Below are positions 53,548 through 62,988 of a DNA stretch of 64,000 nucleotides, in pieces; the first letter of the stretch is position 1, and each line of letters starts with the position of its first letter. The position numbers and the translations under genes are program-made. The notes beneath the pieces are model-generated. The model was not told the origin of the DNA. It searched no databases and worked only from the letters and a program-made list of their open reading frames with translations. Source of the stretch: CAVTLG01 sp963735495 (GTDB lineage Bacteria > Chloroflexota > Ktedonobacteria > Ktedonobacterales > Ktedonobacteraceae); NCBI GenBank assembly GCA_963735495.1, contig CAVTLG010000009.1:682001-746000 (forward strand). Reading direction: 5' to 3'.

Positions 53548-54105
53548 TCATTGGCTAATGTGACCAGCGTGCAGGAGCAATTTCTGTAATTGGAGCACTG
53601 TGTTCCAATTTCTAGCGGTGCCAAAGGTTTTAAGCTTTTTCTCCAGAAAACCATGGGTGAGTTTTGAGCGTCCAATGCCGTTCGGATAATAAATGTACAA
53701 TGCCTGGCCGACGAGGAAGAATTCCTCAGGGCCAGCATACGTTCGTACAAGATCTTCCTGTGCGCTCTCGTCAGGGCGGGTGGCCAGAAACATCACGGCA
53801 ACCCATTGGGGATCTTTGTTGGTCTGGCTCTGAAACGGATTGTTCTCAATGATCTCGCTTAACTCGGCTGAAGTCCGCACAAAGACCTCTGCGTGAAAGC
53901 CAAATTTGCTTTCAAAGCTCTCCTCAATTTGCCGCTGGAGTCGTAGAAGATCTGCATCGTCATGCGTAAAGACAACATTCCCGCTGCGTATATAAGGCGC
54001 GACATCCCTTAATCCGAGCGCTGCATGCAGCGCTTTGAGATCATCCATTTTTACCTGGTTCCCTCCCACATTGATACTGCGGAAGAGCGCTACCGACGCA
54101 GTCAT
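53548..54105 (-). CDS. DUF1697 protein
   Basis: A 185-aa protein of the DUF1697 family. It opens SVALFRSINVGGNQVKMDDLKALHAALG and continues YIRSGNVVF, with FLEKKLKTFGTARNWNTVLQLQKLL at the end, the family signature. The fold is known but not the function. AGAGG precedes the ATG. Complete. Confidence 0.9.
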   Translation of the reverse strand: MTASVALFRSINVGGNQVKMDDLKALHAALGLRDVAPYIRSGNVVFTHDDADLLRLQRQIEESFESKFGFHAEVFVRTSAELSEIIENNPFQSQTNKDPQWVAVMFLATRPDESAQEDLVRTYAGPEEFFLVGQALYIYYPNGIGRSKLTHGFLEKKLKTFGTARNWNTVLQLQKLLLHAGHISQ

Positions 54106-54159
54106 GTTCCGGCCTCTTTCTGGTCTATAGGGGACAATGGGCTACGCAAATGAGTTGAT

Positions 54160-54924
54160 TTAAAGCTCAATATCGGCAATCGAATCGCGTATCCAGATGG
54201 GTCGATAGGGAAAACGCTCCACATCTTCGCGTTTTGTCACGCCTGTGAGCACCAGGATCGTGCGCAGTCCGCTCTCAGTGCCCGCGACCATATCTGTGTC
54301 CATGCGATCACCGATAATGGCGGACTCCTCGGAATGAGCGTTCAGGGTGCGCAGAGCCATACGCATCATCAGAGGATTTGGTTTGCCAACAAAATACGGC
54401 GCAACACCTGTCGCAGCCTGGATTAATGCCGCTACAGCTCCTGTGCCTGGCACGATACCTCCTTCGCCTGGTCCCATCACATCGGGATTGGTCGCGATGA
54501 GGCGTGCGCCTGCCATCACGAAACGGATGGCGAGGGTGATACGCGCGAAACTATAGGTTGTGGTTTCGCCCAGTACCACATACTCTGGCGTCTGGTCGGT
54601 CAAAATATAGCCAATATCGTGTAAGGCGGTCGTCAGGCCGGACTCACCTATCGTAAATGCGCGTCCCCCTGGTCGCTGAGAATGCAGGAACTGCGCAGTT
54701 GCCAGGGCTGATGTGAAGATTGCCTCTGACGGGACTTGCAGTCCCAGATACGATAAGCGCACTTGCAAATCGCGAGGCGTGTACAGCGAGTTATTGGTAA
54801 AAATTAAGAACGGCACCTGCTGTTCCTGTAAGCGGTGTACGAAATCTGCCGCACCGGGAATCAGCACGTTTCCGCGCACGAGTACTCCATCCATATCGAT
54901 TAAATAATTTTTGATGCCTTCCAA
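54160..54924 (-). CDS. HAD-superfamily phosphatase, NagD-like
   Basis: A 254-aa HAD-IIA hydrolase. Motif I is NYLIDMDGVLVRG, motif II FLIFTNNSLYTPRD, motif III a Lys in YFVGKPNPLM, and motif IV IIGDRMDTDMVAG. It would remove phosphate from sugars or nucleotides. I start at TTG 54924 because AGGAGG lies six bases upstream; an ATG-based start at 55065 would add a non-family tail. Cytoplasmic. Confidence 0.88.
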   Translation of the reverse strand: MEGIKNYLIDMDGVLVRGNVLIPGAADFVHRLQEQQVPFLIFTNNSLYTPRDLQVRLSYLGLQVPSEAIFTSALATAQFLHSQRPGGRAFTIGESGLTTALHDIGYILTDQTPEYVVLGETTTYSFARITLAIRFVMAGARLIATNPDVMGPGEGGIVPGTGAVAALIQAATGVAPYFVGKPNPLMMRMALRTLNAHSEESAIIGDRMDTDMVAGTESGLRTILVLTGVTKREDVERFPYRPIWIRDSIADIEL

Positions 54925-55255
54925 ATGACCCTCCTGGTTTCTCTGTCTATGCTCAAGTTTGCGCAAGGGAAGATGAAGCCATTTGCAGCGTAGCATAAGC
55001 ATGGCTGGCATGTCAATTACTGTTGTTTGTCGCATCCTCTTACTGAAACGGCTGGTCATACACATCTAAACTTCTCCCAAATTGTGACAAGAGTGCGTTT
55101 AGTTCAGTGAAGCTGCTGGTGACTCTTTCCTTGTACCCGGATTTCTTATAGTTCCTGGGGTGCTATTTCTGTGTGCTACTAAGGAAACGCTGTAGCAGCT
55201 TTGGCTCTCTGAACGATAGCAACGATGCGATACATTAGGAGGTATGGAGCGCTGT
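54925..55255. other. Intergenic region, about 330 bp
   Basis: No gene found. It holds the divergent promoters of the HAD phosphatase and the kinase-like gene. An AGGAGG at 55237 sits just before ATG 55244. Confidence 0.3.
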
Positions 55256-56674
55256 ATGTCTGATTTAGAAGGTGTCATGCTGGGTGATTATTTGCTGTTA
55301 AAGCGGATGAGCAAGCGGGATGGGGTAGATGTATATCGCGCCTGTCAGCGTGAACGGGAGAACTTTGAGGTTGTGGTGAAGGTATTTCGCCAGGCGCAGC
55401 ATGAATCTTTTCACGCCTATTTTTTGGAAGAAGCCGCGAAAGTTGGTCAATTGGACCATCCAAATATTCTGCCTTTGCTCGAATATGGCGAGGCTGAGGA
55501 TCTGTTGTACGTTGTAACTCCTTTTGTATCAACCGGCACACTGGCGGATTTGTTGCAGCGGGTCGGAGGACGCTTCTCCGCGTTGCAGGCTTTGCCGATT
55601 GTTCAGCAACTCTGCAATGGACTACAGTATGCGCATGAGCAGAATTGTATGCATGGCAATATCAAGCCGACGAATGTGCTGGTTGGCTCGGATGGTCGCA
55701 TGCTCCTCGCTGATTTCGCCTGTATGCGCGGCTATGACGATAGCCAGCAGTCCTTCACGCGCATCGGCTGGGGCGCGGCAGAATATACGTCGCCAGAGCA
55801 GTCGTTAGGCGTATTGCGTCGTAGCAGTGATATCTATTCGCTAGGTGCGCTCATATTTGCGCTCCTCACCGGGACACCGCCTTTTACCGGACAGACTCCT
55901 GTGGCTGTACTGCTCAAGCATGTGCGGCAGCCCCCACCCTCCGCACGGACGCTTGTTCCTACTATCTCAGAGGCTGTAGATAAGGTTCTGCGCACCGCCT
56001 TGCAGAAACGTTCGGAGGACCGTTATGTTTCTGCTGAAGCTTTGAGTCAGGCATTTCGTAGGGCGGTAACGGTTGCTCCAGGTACTATTCCTGTCGCGAA
56101 GATTCTGTTCAAGCGCGACACACAGGTTCTGCGCGGTCAGACGGAACCGTTGGAGCATGCTCAGATAGCCGATATCGCACTCCATTTGCCCGGGTCGGCC
56201 ATGAATTCGCAGACACCATTGCCGCCATCACTTGCATCCTCTCCCACGTCGAATTTCCTGCATGAACCGTCTTCTACTCCGTCAAAGGTGGAGCCGGCAG
56301 TCGCCTCTGTATCTCCATCACCGCGTCGTCCTTTTGTTGTGGAGGAGCCGACCGAGATACTTCAGAAAGATTTTATCTCTGAGTGGAAAGAAGCCCCGGA
56401 TGTGGCTCAGCTCTGGTCCGCTAATCCAGCACAATGGTCGCCCCTGGCCAAATTACCCTCCACTGAGCCTGTAGCTCAACCTGTAACGGCTCATGGTCAT
56501 CCGCATAAACAGTCTCTGATACCATTGGAGGATGGATCGGTAACTGTTTTACCTGTGCCAGAAGAGCAGGAACATCTATGGAATAGCCGTTTGCATAAGT
56601 GGCTGCCTTACATCGTTGTATGCCTGTTGATACTTGGCTTACTGGCGGCGCTCTGCTCAGCCTTCTTGTACTGA
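55256..56674 (+). CDS. Membrane-anchored Ser/Thr pseudokinase
   Basis: A 472-aa protein with a Hanks-type kinase domain (about 10-270). The ATP lysine is present (VVVKVF) and HPNILPLLEYGE is well preserved. The catalytic loop reads MHGNIKPTN: Asn stands where Asp is required, and the metal loop is LADFAC rather than DFG. The glycine loop (RMSKRDGVDVY) is also degenerate. It is therefore probably inactive as a kinase and may act as a scaffold. A Pro/Ser-rich linker follows, then a C-terminal membrane helix (PYIVVCLLILGLLAALCSAF). ATG 55256 is likely; ATG 55244 is too close to AGGAGG. Confidence 0.85.
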   Translation: MSDLEGVMLGDYLLLKRMSKRDGVDVYRACQRERENFEVVVKVFRQAQHESFHAYFLEEAAKVGQLDHPNILPLLEYGEAEDLLYVVTPFVSTGTLADLLQRVGGRFSALQALPIVQQLCNGLQYAHEQNCMHGNIKPTNVLVGSDGRMLLADFACMRGYDDSQQSFTRIGWGAAEYTSPEQSLGVLRRSSDIYSLGALIFALLTGTPPFTGQTPVAVLLKHVRQPPPSARTLVPTISEAVDKVLRTALQKRSEDRYVSAEALSQAFRRAVTVAPGTIPVAKILFKRDTQVLRGQTEPLEHAQIADIALHLPGSAMNSQTPLPPSLASSPTSNFLHEPSSTPSKVEPAVASVSPSPRRPFVVEEPTEILQKDFISEWKEAPDVAQLWSANPAQWSPLAKLPSTEPVAQPVTAHGHPHKQSLIPLEDGSVTVLPVPEEQEHLWNSRLHKWLPYIVVCLLILGLLAALCSAFLY

Positions 56675-56930
56675 GCCGTCAGGGAGGTCTATGCGTACTG
56701 GCCTCCCACTGGCGACTGCAACCGTGAGATATAGCGATGCACAATCTTTTGATCCAATACTATAAGATGTGCTCGTTCATAGAAACGTCTCTGCACAATG
56801 AGAGGAGAGGAGAAAATAAGTGCATAAATGTGCTGCGTCGCCTCTCTATGCCTGACTGATTTTCCGCTATCGCTATATCTCTCTATACCGTATTTATACT
56901 GCTGCATAGTTCCTGATAGCAAGATACCTG

Positions 56931-57350
56931 CTAAATAGTGCTATGAAGAACCGGAGTCGTCTGGTGATTCGCCAGATGTTTGTAATAACTGTGATTGACG
57001 ATGGTCCAGAATAATTGGAAGAAAGCCGGTTCATGCTGCTCTAGATGTCTGAGTAACGCTTGCTGTTTTTCCGGGTTAGCCTGGCAGAAACTTCCACCTG
57101 CTGACAGATTGAGTTCATGCAATACGGACCGAAGTCGTTTTTCGTTCAACAACAGCGTTGTTTTTTGTTCGGCATTGGGTAAGAGATGGCGTAGCAACTC
57201 GTCGATGAGGTGAAGACTAGATGGTGGGGGAAAATCCTTGTCGGACGGAATAAGTAGGTCAATAATCGTGTTTAGCTCTGCTTGTTCTTCGCGGCTGAGT
57301 TCAATCGCCTGTGTACGAGACGTGGACGTGAGCCGAAACCTAGCGCTCAT
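56931..57350 (-). CDS. Gluconate 2-dehydrogenase subunit 3-like protein
   Basis: A 139-aa protein. LSREEQAELNTIIDLLIPSDKDFPPP, then a helical middle and EPAFFQLFWTIVNHSYYKHL fit the Gluconate_2-dh3 family. These subunits usually pair with a GMC oxidoreductase, but none is nearby. No signal peptide is seen; family members often have one. AGAGGAGA precedes ATG 57350. The assignment is by pattern only. Confidence 0.6.
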   Translation of the reverse strand: MSARFRLTSTSRTQAIELSREEQAELNTIIDLLIPSDKDFPPPSSLHLIDELLRHLLPNAEQKTTLLLNEKRLRSVLHELNLSAGGSFCQANPEKQQALLRHLEQHEPAFFQLFWTIVNHSYYKHLANHQTTPVLHSTI

Positions 57351-57615
57351 GAGATCTCCTCTTTAATATACTGGTTAGGCAGCCTTCTCTGCCATCTTTT
57401 AATAGTATCATATCTCTCAGGGGTAATTCAACAATAGAGCTACCGTTCTACGCTTTTTCTTCTAATGATTACACTCTGCTGGCTCTTGCTTGCGTATGTA
57501 GTAACTCATCAATAATCGTATATACATGCATGTTCTAGTCATAAGAGCAGCAAGGGAAGCCGTTTGTGCCCATTATCCCTTGCTGCATCACTATGCGACC
57601 AGAATTTTCTGAGTG

Positions 57616-58476
57616 TCAAAAGACAATCGTTTTGTTCTCGTATACCAGCACGCGATCCTCGATGTGCAGGCGTATGGCCTCTGCGAGCACCAGGCGTTCG
57701 ACATCGCGGCCCTTGCGTACCAGGTCATCAGCGGTATCACGGTGGTTACAATGAATAACGTCCTGTGCGATGATGGGTCCTTCGTCCAGATTAGAGGTAA
57801 CGTAGTGGGCCGTTGCGCCGATAAGCTTCACTCCACGCTCAAAGGCGCGCTGATAGGGATTTGCGCCGATGAAAGCGGGCAGAAAACTATGGTGAATATT
57901 GATAATCCGATGGGGATACGCGTCCACAAAGAACGGCTCCAGGATTTGCATATAGCGTGCCAGTACCAGGAAATCCACGTTGTTTGCCAGGAAATCGAGC
58001 ACCTGTTGCTGATCTGCGCGGCGTGTCTCGCGTTGCATCGGGAAGTAGTAGTAGGGGATCGCGTACATCTTGGCCAGTGCTTCCAGGTTTGGGTGGTTGC
58101 TAATAATGAAAGGGATATCCATAGCCAGTTCGCCCCTTTTCCAGCGCCACAACAGATCGTGGAGACAGTGATCCTGCTTAGAGACAAAGATGGCGGTGCG
58201 TTTGCGTTGTCGCGAGTAGTGCACGCTCCATTGCATATGGAAGCGATCAGCTATGGGATTGAAGGCCGTGACTAATGCTGCGGGCGGTAGCGAAAAGCTC
58301 TCTTCGCCAAAGTGTATACGCATAAAGAATGAGCACTCGTGCTGATTTGTTGAATACTGGTCGGATGCAAGAATATTGCCATTATGAGCGAAGATAAATT
58401 GTGAAACTGCTGCGACAATACCGGGTTGATCGGGACAGGAAATTAAAAGCGTAATCGTATTCTGCTGTGTGGACAA
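57616..58476 (-). CDS. purU: Formyltetrahydrofolate deformylase
   Basis: A 286-aa enzyme that releases formate from 10-formyltetrahydrofolate. The N-terminal ACT domain starts TLLISCPDQPGIVAAVSQFIF. The formyltransferase domain has NIHHSFLPAFIGANPYQRAF and GATAHYVTSNLDEGPII, with the Asn-His-Asp triad. TTG 58476 is preceded by GGGGGG at good spacing; GTG 58491 is the alternative. It may supply formate for purine synthesis or balance C1 pools. Confidence 0.92.
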   Translation of the reverse strand: MSTQQNTITLLISCPDQPGIVAAVSQFIFAHNGNILASDQYSTNQHECSFFMRIHFGEESFSLPPAALVTAFNPIADRFHMQWSVHYSRQRKRTAIFVSKQDHCLHDLLWRWKRGELAMDIPFIISNHPNLEALAKMYAIPYYYFPMQRETRRADQQQVLDFLANNVDFLVLARYMQILEPFFVDAYPHRIINIHHSFLPAFIGANPYQRAFERGVKLIGATAHYVTSNLDEGPIIAQDVIHCNHRDTADDLVRKGRDVERLVLAEAIRLHIEDRVLVYENKTIVF

Positions 58477-58583
58477 GTGTATTCCCCCCACCTTCTCTAT
58501 TATAGTGTATGCAATGCGCGCTCTATTGTAGCGGCTCTTGCACCTGATTTAAGAGCTTATAATATGCTGCTTTCTGCTCTTTT

Positions 58584-59799
58584 GTGACACTCCGCATAGA
58601 CGAAAGTCCAGCGGCTTCTTCCCTGTTGCCAGGGTCGAATTTCTCGCCTGGTTTCCCAAACGAGCTACGCGAAGAATGATGCCGAAACCTCATTCCTGTG
58701 GGCGGTGCCATAGCGCCAACTACAGGGCCTAAGCCCAGATACTTTCGTCGGATGTTGATCGCTCCAACTCCATCCCGATGGTACTGCCACTTGCACTCTT
58801 TCTTTGTGCAGGTGAAGACTCGTCCGCTTGGGGAAGTCTTGCGCTTGTGCTCACAGACCGGACAGGTCTTGGAAGTGGCATGCTCATCTTGCAATTCCAC
58901 CATCATCCCTAGCCGTTCAGCTTTATAGGTGAGCTTGTGGCGCACACTGCCAGCAGACCACTGGTGAATTCTTCTGATTCGTCTTGGAGCCAACATCCAC
59001 GTGTTGCCTGAGATCTCGAACGTCGCCAATGACCACGGTTTGTACACCCTCTTCATACAGTGTAGAAACAAGTCGTGTTGTCTGCTTGTGTTCGACATCC
59101 TTGATTTTTGATGTTCTTGAGTTGCTTCTGTTTCGATTTGACGAGCTTTTTGCGTCGACGGGACCCTTTCTTCTTCCGGTCGATTTTTTTGCTCAGCTTT
59201 TCCTTCAATTTGTTCTGGTATTGCTTCTTCGAACGCAGATAGCGCCCGTTGAGGATATGAGTGTGCTCTCCATCATGGGAAACGGCCATGTGGATTTCGC
59301 CCAAATCGATGCCAACGACTTCACCCCCCATCGGCTTGCACTGCGCTTCCAGCGTGTAGGTCGCGATGGCTTCATACTGCGTTCCGGTCCAGTGAATGAC
59401 CACGGTCTTGGGTTTTTCCCATTTCCAGGCCAGAATGAGTGGAGCATTTCCCCGTCCATTTGACAGACTCATCTCCCCGTTCTCAAGGGTGATGGCCGAG
59501 TCCTTGTACTCGATGCGAAAGTACCAGCGGCGTCTGCGTGGTGGGTGAGCATGCGGGTCGGTCTTGCGGCGTTTCCTCCAGGACTTCAGACTGGCAAAGA
59601 AGGCTTGTACCGTCGCATCGCTGGTATGGGCATGCAGCTTCTCCGAGGTGAAGATCCTCTCCATCTGAGCGCACTTGAGCCAGATCCCCTTATGGCGAAC
59701 CGTTCGCCAGAAAAAGACCACCGTCTTGGAGTAGAGGTCCCCACAAGCGTGAGCTAACGCATCAAGCTGCCTGGTCTTGCCAATATGGACCCTTCTCAC
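58584..59799 (-). pseudogene. tnpB: TnpB (IS605 OrfB) nuclease, split by two frameshifts
   Basis: Three frames encode one TnpB. The first, from GTG 59799, carries the first RuvC Asp in VVGIDLGEIHMAV. It shifts at the extra C near 59099-59100 into a middle frame (DVEHKQTTRLVSTLYEEGVQ). That shifts near 58969 into the last frame with HQWSAGSVRHKLTYKAE, the zinc ribbon TCPVCEHKR ... CTKKECKW, and HRDGVGAINIRRKYLG with the third catalytic Asp. Deleting one base at each point restores a full protein. TnpB is an RNA-guided nuclease whose guide comes from the right end. The open frame goes beyond the right end to 58523. Confidence 0.85.
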
Positions 59800-60212
59800 T
59801 TGATATATGAGCGTAGCCCTTTCTGAGCATCGATGTCCTTTTGAATGGTTTCCTGGCTAATAGTGCCTGCGGTACTTGCAAAGGAGGAACGCATCCACTT
59901 TGAAGGCAGCTTGAGCAGAAAAGGGAACGCTTTCCGCAAAAGAAAGGATGTTTTCCCTTTCCATTCCTTTCCAACTTCTGCTGCACTTGTAGAAGGAAAA
60001 CACCTCACAAACAGATGAAGGTGATCGGGTTGGAGAGCCAAAGTGAGGATGACCCAACCTTTCTCCAGGCACTTTTCCTCAATGACCTGCTGACATCGCT
60101 CTGCTACCTTTCCCACCAGCACCGGTTTTCTCCTTCTTGGACACCAAATGAGATGGTAGACAATCAAATGAACATGGTGCTCATCTCTCTGGTATTCAAG
60201 TGTCTGTTTCAT
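59796..60212 (-). CDS. tnpA: TnpA, IS200-type Y1 transposase with Asp in place of the catalytic Tyr
   Basis: A 138-aa protein with the HUH motif in ALQPDHLHLFVRCF (His64, His66) and the usual opening DEHHVHLIVYHLIWCPRRRKP. The helix that should carry the nucleophile reads TIQKDIDAQKG; residue 126 is Asp (GAC, 59835-59837) where this family has Tyr in the YxxxQ pattern. A single T-to-G change (TAC to GAC) explains it. The protein is therefore probably unable to cut DNA. Its stop overlaps the GTG of tnpB (GTGA). Confidence 0.88.
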   Translation of the reverse strand: MKQTLEYQRDEHHVHLIVYHLIWCPRRRKPVLVGKVAERCQQVIEEKCLEKGWVILTLALQPDHLHLFVRCFPSTSAAEVGKEWKGKTSFLLRKAFPFLLKLPSKWMRSSFASTAGTISQETIQKDIDAQKGLRSYIK

Positions 60213-60493
60213 GGTCTAAATATACCAGAATACAGAACAAATGCAAGGGCTAAAGCCGGATACGCCTCACCGCTTGGGTTAAACCTCAGCGGCTTGCGGC
60301 GGGCTAAAGCCCTTCTCTGTCATTTGGAAGCATGCCAAATCACCTGTTTCTCTGCGTTGACTTTCCAGGACGCCGCCGTTATACTACAGACATTATCTGC
60401 TATCTGCAAATTTGAATTTTTCAGTGCATGCACGTATCCTTTTCCTCATCTAGCAGTCGGAGAGAAAAACTGACGACACGTTTGGCATCGGCG

Positions 60494-61564
60494 ATGGATC
60501 AGCAGAAAGGGCAACGGAGGTTGCTCTCAGCCTCGCTCGTCCTGTTTAGTTTATGTGTACTATTCCTCTGTGTTGTTCTTACAGCGGTAAGTTTTGGCTC
60601 AACGGCCATCCCGGTCAGCGTTATTGCGCGCATTGTGTTGAATGGCACTGGCCTTTTCCATTTCGCGCAGCGCTGGGACCCCTCAATTGCAGTGATTATC
60701 TGGCAGGTACGCATGCCTGTGGTGATCGGAGCGGCGCTGGTCGGGGCTGCATTGGCGGTGGCGGGCGTGCTTTTTCAGGGCATGTTGCGTAATCCGCTGG
60801 CTGATCCTTTCTTAATGGGGACCTCCTCGGGCGCAGCCTTAGGCGCGACGATTGCTTTTGTGCTGCCTTTAGATACCGTCTATGGTACCTTTTTTCCGTT
60901 GACGCCCATGCTGGCTTTTGTTGGAGCTATCGTCACGGTCTTGCTGGTGTATGTGATGGCACGTACGGATGGGCAGACGCCTGTCGTGTTGCTGCTGCTG
61001 GCTGGGGTGATCATCAACGCAGTGCTGATCGCCTTTCAGAATCTTGTGTTGACATTGTGGCCGTCTGACGATTTTAACCGTATATTGGGTCTCTTCAGTT
61101 GGCTCGAAGGTGGTATTGCCATCGTTGGCTGGTCGCCGCTCTACATCGTGGGTGCTCTGGTGATCGGAGGCATTATGAGCGCCATGTGTCTCGCAGGCGT
61201 ATTGGATGCCTTTGCTTTGGGCGAAGAGGGTGCTGCGCACCTGGGTTTGCACGTTGAGTGGTATAAGTTTGTGATTATTGTCCTGGCTTCCTTATTGACC
61301 GCCGCGGCTGTCTCGATTAGTGGGCTGATCGGTTTTGTCGGTCTGGTAACTCCTCATTTGATGCGCCTGTTGCTTGGTCCCAGGCATCGTGTACTGCTGC
61401 CTGCATCTGCGCTCACAGGCGCGATTTTTTTGATGTTGGCAGATCTGCTCGCGCGTGCTGTTTTTGCTCCCACTGTGCTGCCTGTAGGTATCTTTACCGC
61501 ACTGGTGGGTGCGCCCTTTTTCTTATTTCTGCTGAAGAACGGGAAGCGGGAGTATAAATGGTGA
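60494..61564 (+). CDS. FecCD/BtuC-family ABC transporter permease
   Basis: A 356-aa permease with about ten membrane helices. RMPVVIGAALVGAALAVAGVLFQGMLRNPLADPFLMGTSSGAALGA is the FecCD hallmark, and LGLHVEWYKF plus ISGLIGFVGLVTPHLMRLLLGP carries the coupling region. It would move an iron-siderophore, haem or cobalamin. ATG 60494 has no good ribosome site; an in-frame CTG at 60470 follows GGAGAG. It overlaps the ATPase gene by 7 bp. No substrate-binding protein is next to it. Confidence 0.9.
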   Translation: MDQQKGQRRLLSASLVLFSLCVLFLCVVLTAVSFGSTAIPVSVIARIVLNGTGLFHFAQRWDPSIAVIIWQVRMPVVIGAALVGAALAVAGVLFQGMLRNPLADPFLMGTSSGAALGATIAFVLPLDTVYGTFFPLTPMLAFVGAIVTVLLVYVMARTDGQTPVVLLLLAGVIINAVLIAFQNLVLTLWPSDDFNRILGLFSWLEGGIAIVGWSPLYIVGALVIGGIMSAMCLAGVLDAFALGEEGAAHLGLHVEWYKFVIIVLASLLTAAAVSISGLIGFVGLVTPHLMRLLLGPRHRVLLPASALTGAIFLMLADLLARAVFAPTVLPVGIFTALVGAPFFLFLLKNGKREYKW

Positions 61565-62958
61565 TCGGCGAAACGACAATACCTGCAGCAACAGTTCCAC
61601 TTATACAAATGCAACGTATCAATTTTGGCTATGGACGGCAGCCTCTTTTATATAATGTCTCCCTGAGTATTAAGGCCGGAGAGATGGTTGGTTTGCTGGG
61701 ACCCAATGGTTCGGGTAAAACGACTGTGCTCCGTCTTCTGAGCGGGGTCTTACAGCCACAACAAGGCCGCGTAGTATTAGAAGGGCGAGATATGCGGCAG
61801 TGGGGGAGACGTGGTGTGGCGCGGCGCGTTGCCGTTGTGCCGCAAGAATTTTCTGTACCGTTTGCCTTTACCGTGGAACACCTGGTTGGGCTGGGACGGA
61901 CTCCGTTTGTGAACACTTTTTGGGGCACACGTGATAGACATGATCAGGTGATTGTGCAGGATGCTATGGCGGCGGCTGGTATCTCCTCGTTTGCCGGGCG
62001 CATCTTTAACGAATTGAGTGGTGGAGAGCGTCAACGGGTGATGATTGCTATGGCGTTAGCGCAGCAGCCAGCTATATTATTGCTGGATGAGCCGACCTCC
62101 CATCTCGATATCAAATACCAGGTTGAAATGTTGGCGTTTGTACAACAACTTAATCGTGAGCGCGGTATGACAATTGTGGCGGCGTTGCATGATCTGAACC
62201 TTGCCGCGCGTTACTTCTCGCGACTGGTGCTTTTTCAGCGTGGTGTTGTCGCTGATGCGAGTCCAGCGGAAGTACTTGAGCCGGGATTACTGAGTCGTGT
62301 GTATGGGATTAATGTGCGGGTAGGCATTTTACGTGGCGCTGAGCATATCAGCGTGTTACCACCGAGCACGTCTAATGATCAGGCGCATGATGAGTCCGGT
62401 AGCTATCTTCAGTCGCGTGTGCATGTGATTGCGGGTGGGGGGTCTGGTGAGTTGATGATGCGTACATTAGCGGATGCGCATATTCAATTTAGTGCTGGCG
62501 CGTTAAATATTGGCGATAGCGATCATACGCTCGCCTTACGCCTGGCTGACGAGGTAATTACCGAACAACCCTTTGCACCCATTTCTCCTGAAGCCTTAGA
62601 ACGTGTACAGGTAAGCCTGGCACGTGCTGCTGTGCTCATTCTTTGCCCAACTGCGATTGGTCCTGGTAATCTCGCGCTGTTGCAGGAGGCTGTGCTGGCA
62701 GCCCAACGTGGACTCGCTGTTGTCATGCTGGCAGCTCCTGCGTCGGAAATAGTCACGCCGACTGATAGTGGCGAAATGGCTGATGACATGGAAGCTCGTG
62801 ACTATACTGGTGGGGCCGGTTTGCTGCTGTTGGAGCAGTTGTTGCAGTCAGGAGCAGAGGCCGTGGCCTCTGTCGGAGAGGCTTTGGTTGTCGTGAGGTC
62901 GCACCTGGCACGGTACGATGAGAATATAACTGAATCATCAACGACGCTCTCCCCTTGA
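61558..62958 (+). CDS. ABC transporter ATPase with a C-terminal extension
   Basis: A 466-aa protein. Residues 15-265 are an ATPase: LLGPNGSGKTTVLRLLSG (Walker A), NELSGGERQRVMIAMALAQQ (signature), ILLLDEPTSHLD (Walker B), and a switch His in ALHDLNLAARY. About 185 more residues follow, with VIAGGGSGELMMRTLADAHIQ, then LILCPTAIGPGNLALLQEA, looking like a nucleotide-binding alpha/beta domain. Similar extensions are known in some iron/cobalamin ATPases; their role is unclear. It pairs with the permease. Confidence 0.9.
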   Translation: MVIGETTIPAATVPLIQMQRINFGYGRQPLLYNVSLSIKAGEMVGLLGPNGSGKTTVLRLLSGVLQPQQGRVVLEGRDMRQWGRRGVARRVAVVPQEFSVPFAFTVEHLVGLGRTPFVNTFWGTRDRHDQVIVQDAMAAAGISSFAGRIFNELSGGERQRVMIAMALAQQPAILLLDEPTSHLDIKYQVEMLAFVQQLNRERGMTIVAALHDLNLAARYFSRLVLFQRGVVADASPAEVLEPGLLSRVYGINVRVGILRGAEHISVLPPSTSNDQAHDESGSYLQSRVHVIAGGGSGELMMRTLADAHIQFSAGALNIGDSDHTLALRLADEVITEQPFAPISPEALERVQVSLARAAVLILCPTAIGPGNLALLQEAVLAAQRGLAVVMLAAPASEIVTPTDSGEMADDMEARDYTGGAGLLLLEQLLQSGAEAVASVGEALVVVRSHLARYDENITESSTTLSP

Positions 62959-62988
62959 CTGAGGAGAGCGCCAATGCGTCTACACCAT

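Larger units (their letters stand above)
58584..60325 (-). mobile_element. IS200/IS605-family element with tnpA and tnpB, decayed
   Basis: Two overlapping transposon genes are read on the minus strand. The right end, near 58584-58614, has a hairpin (CCGCATAGAC with GTCCAGCGG) like the subterminal hairpin of such elements, followed by TGTCAC. The left end, about 60240-60325, holds two copies of GGGCTAAAGCC and further stem sequence. No target duplication is expected for this family. Both genes carry inactivating changes. Exact tips are uncertain. Confidence 0.7.
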
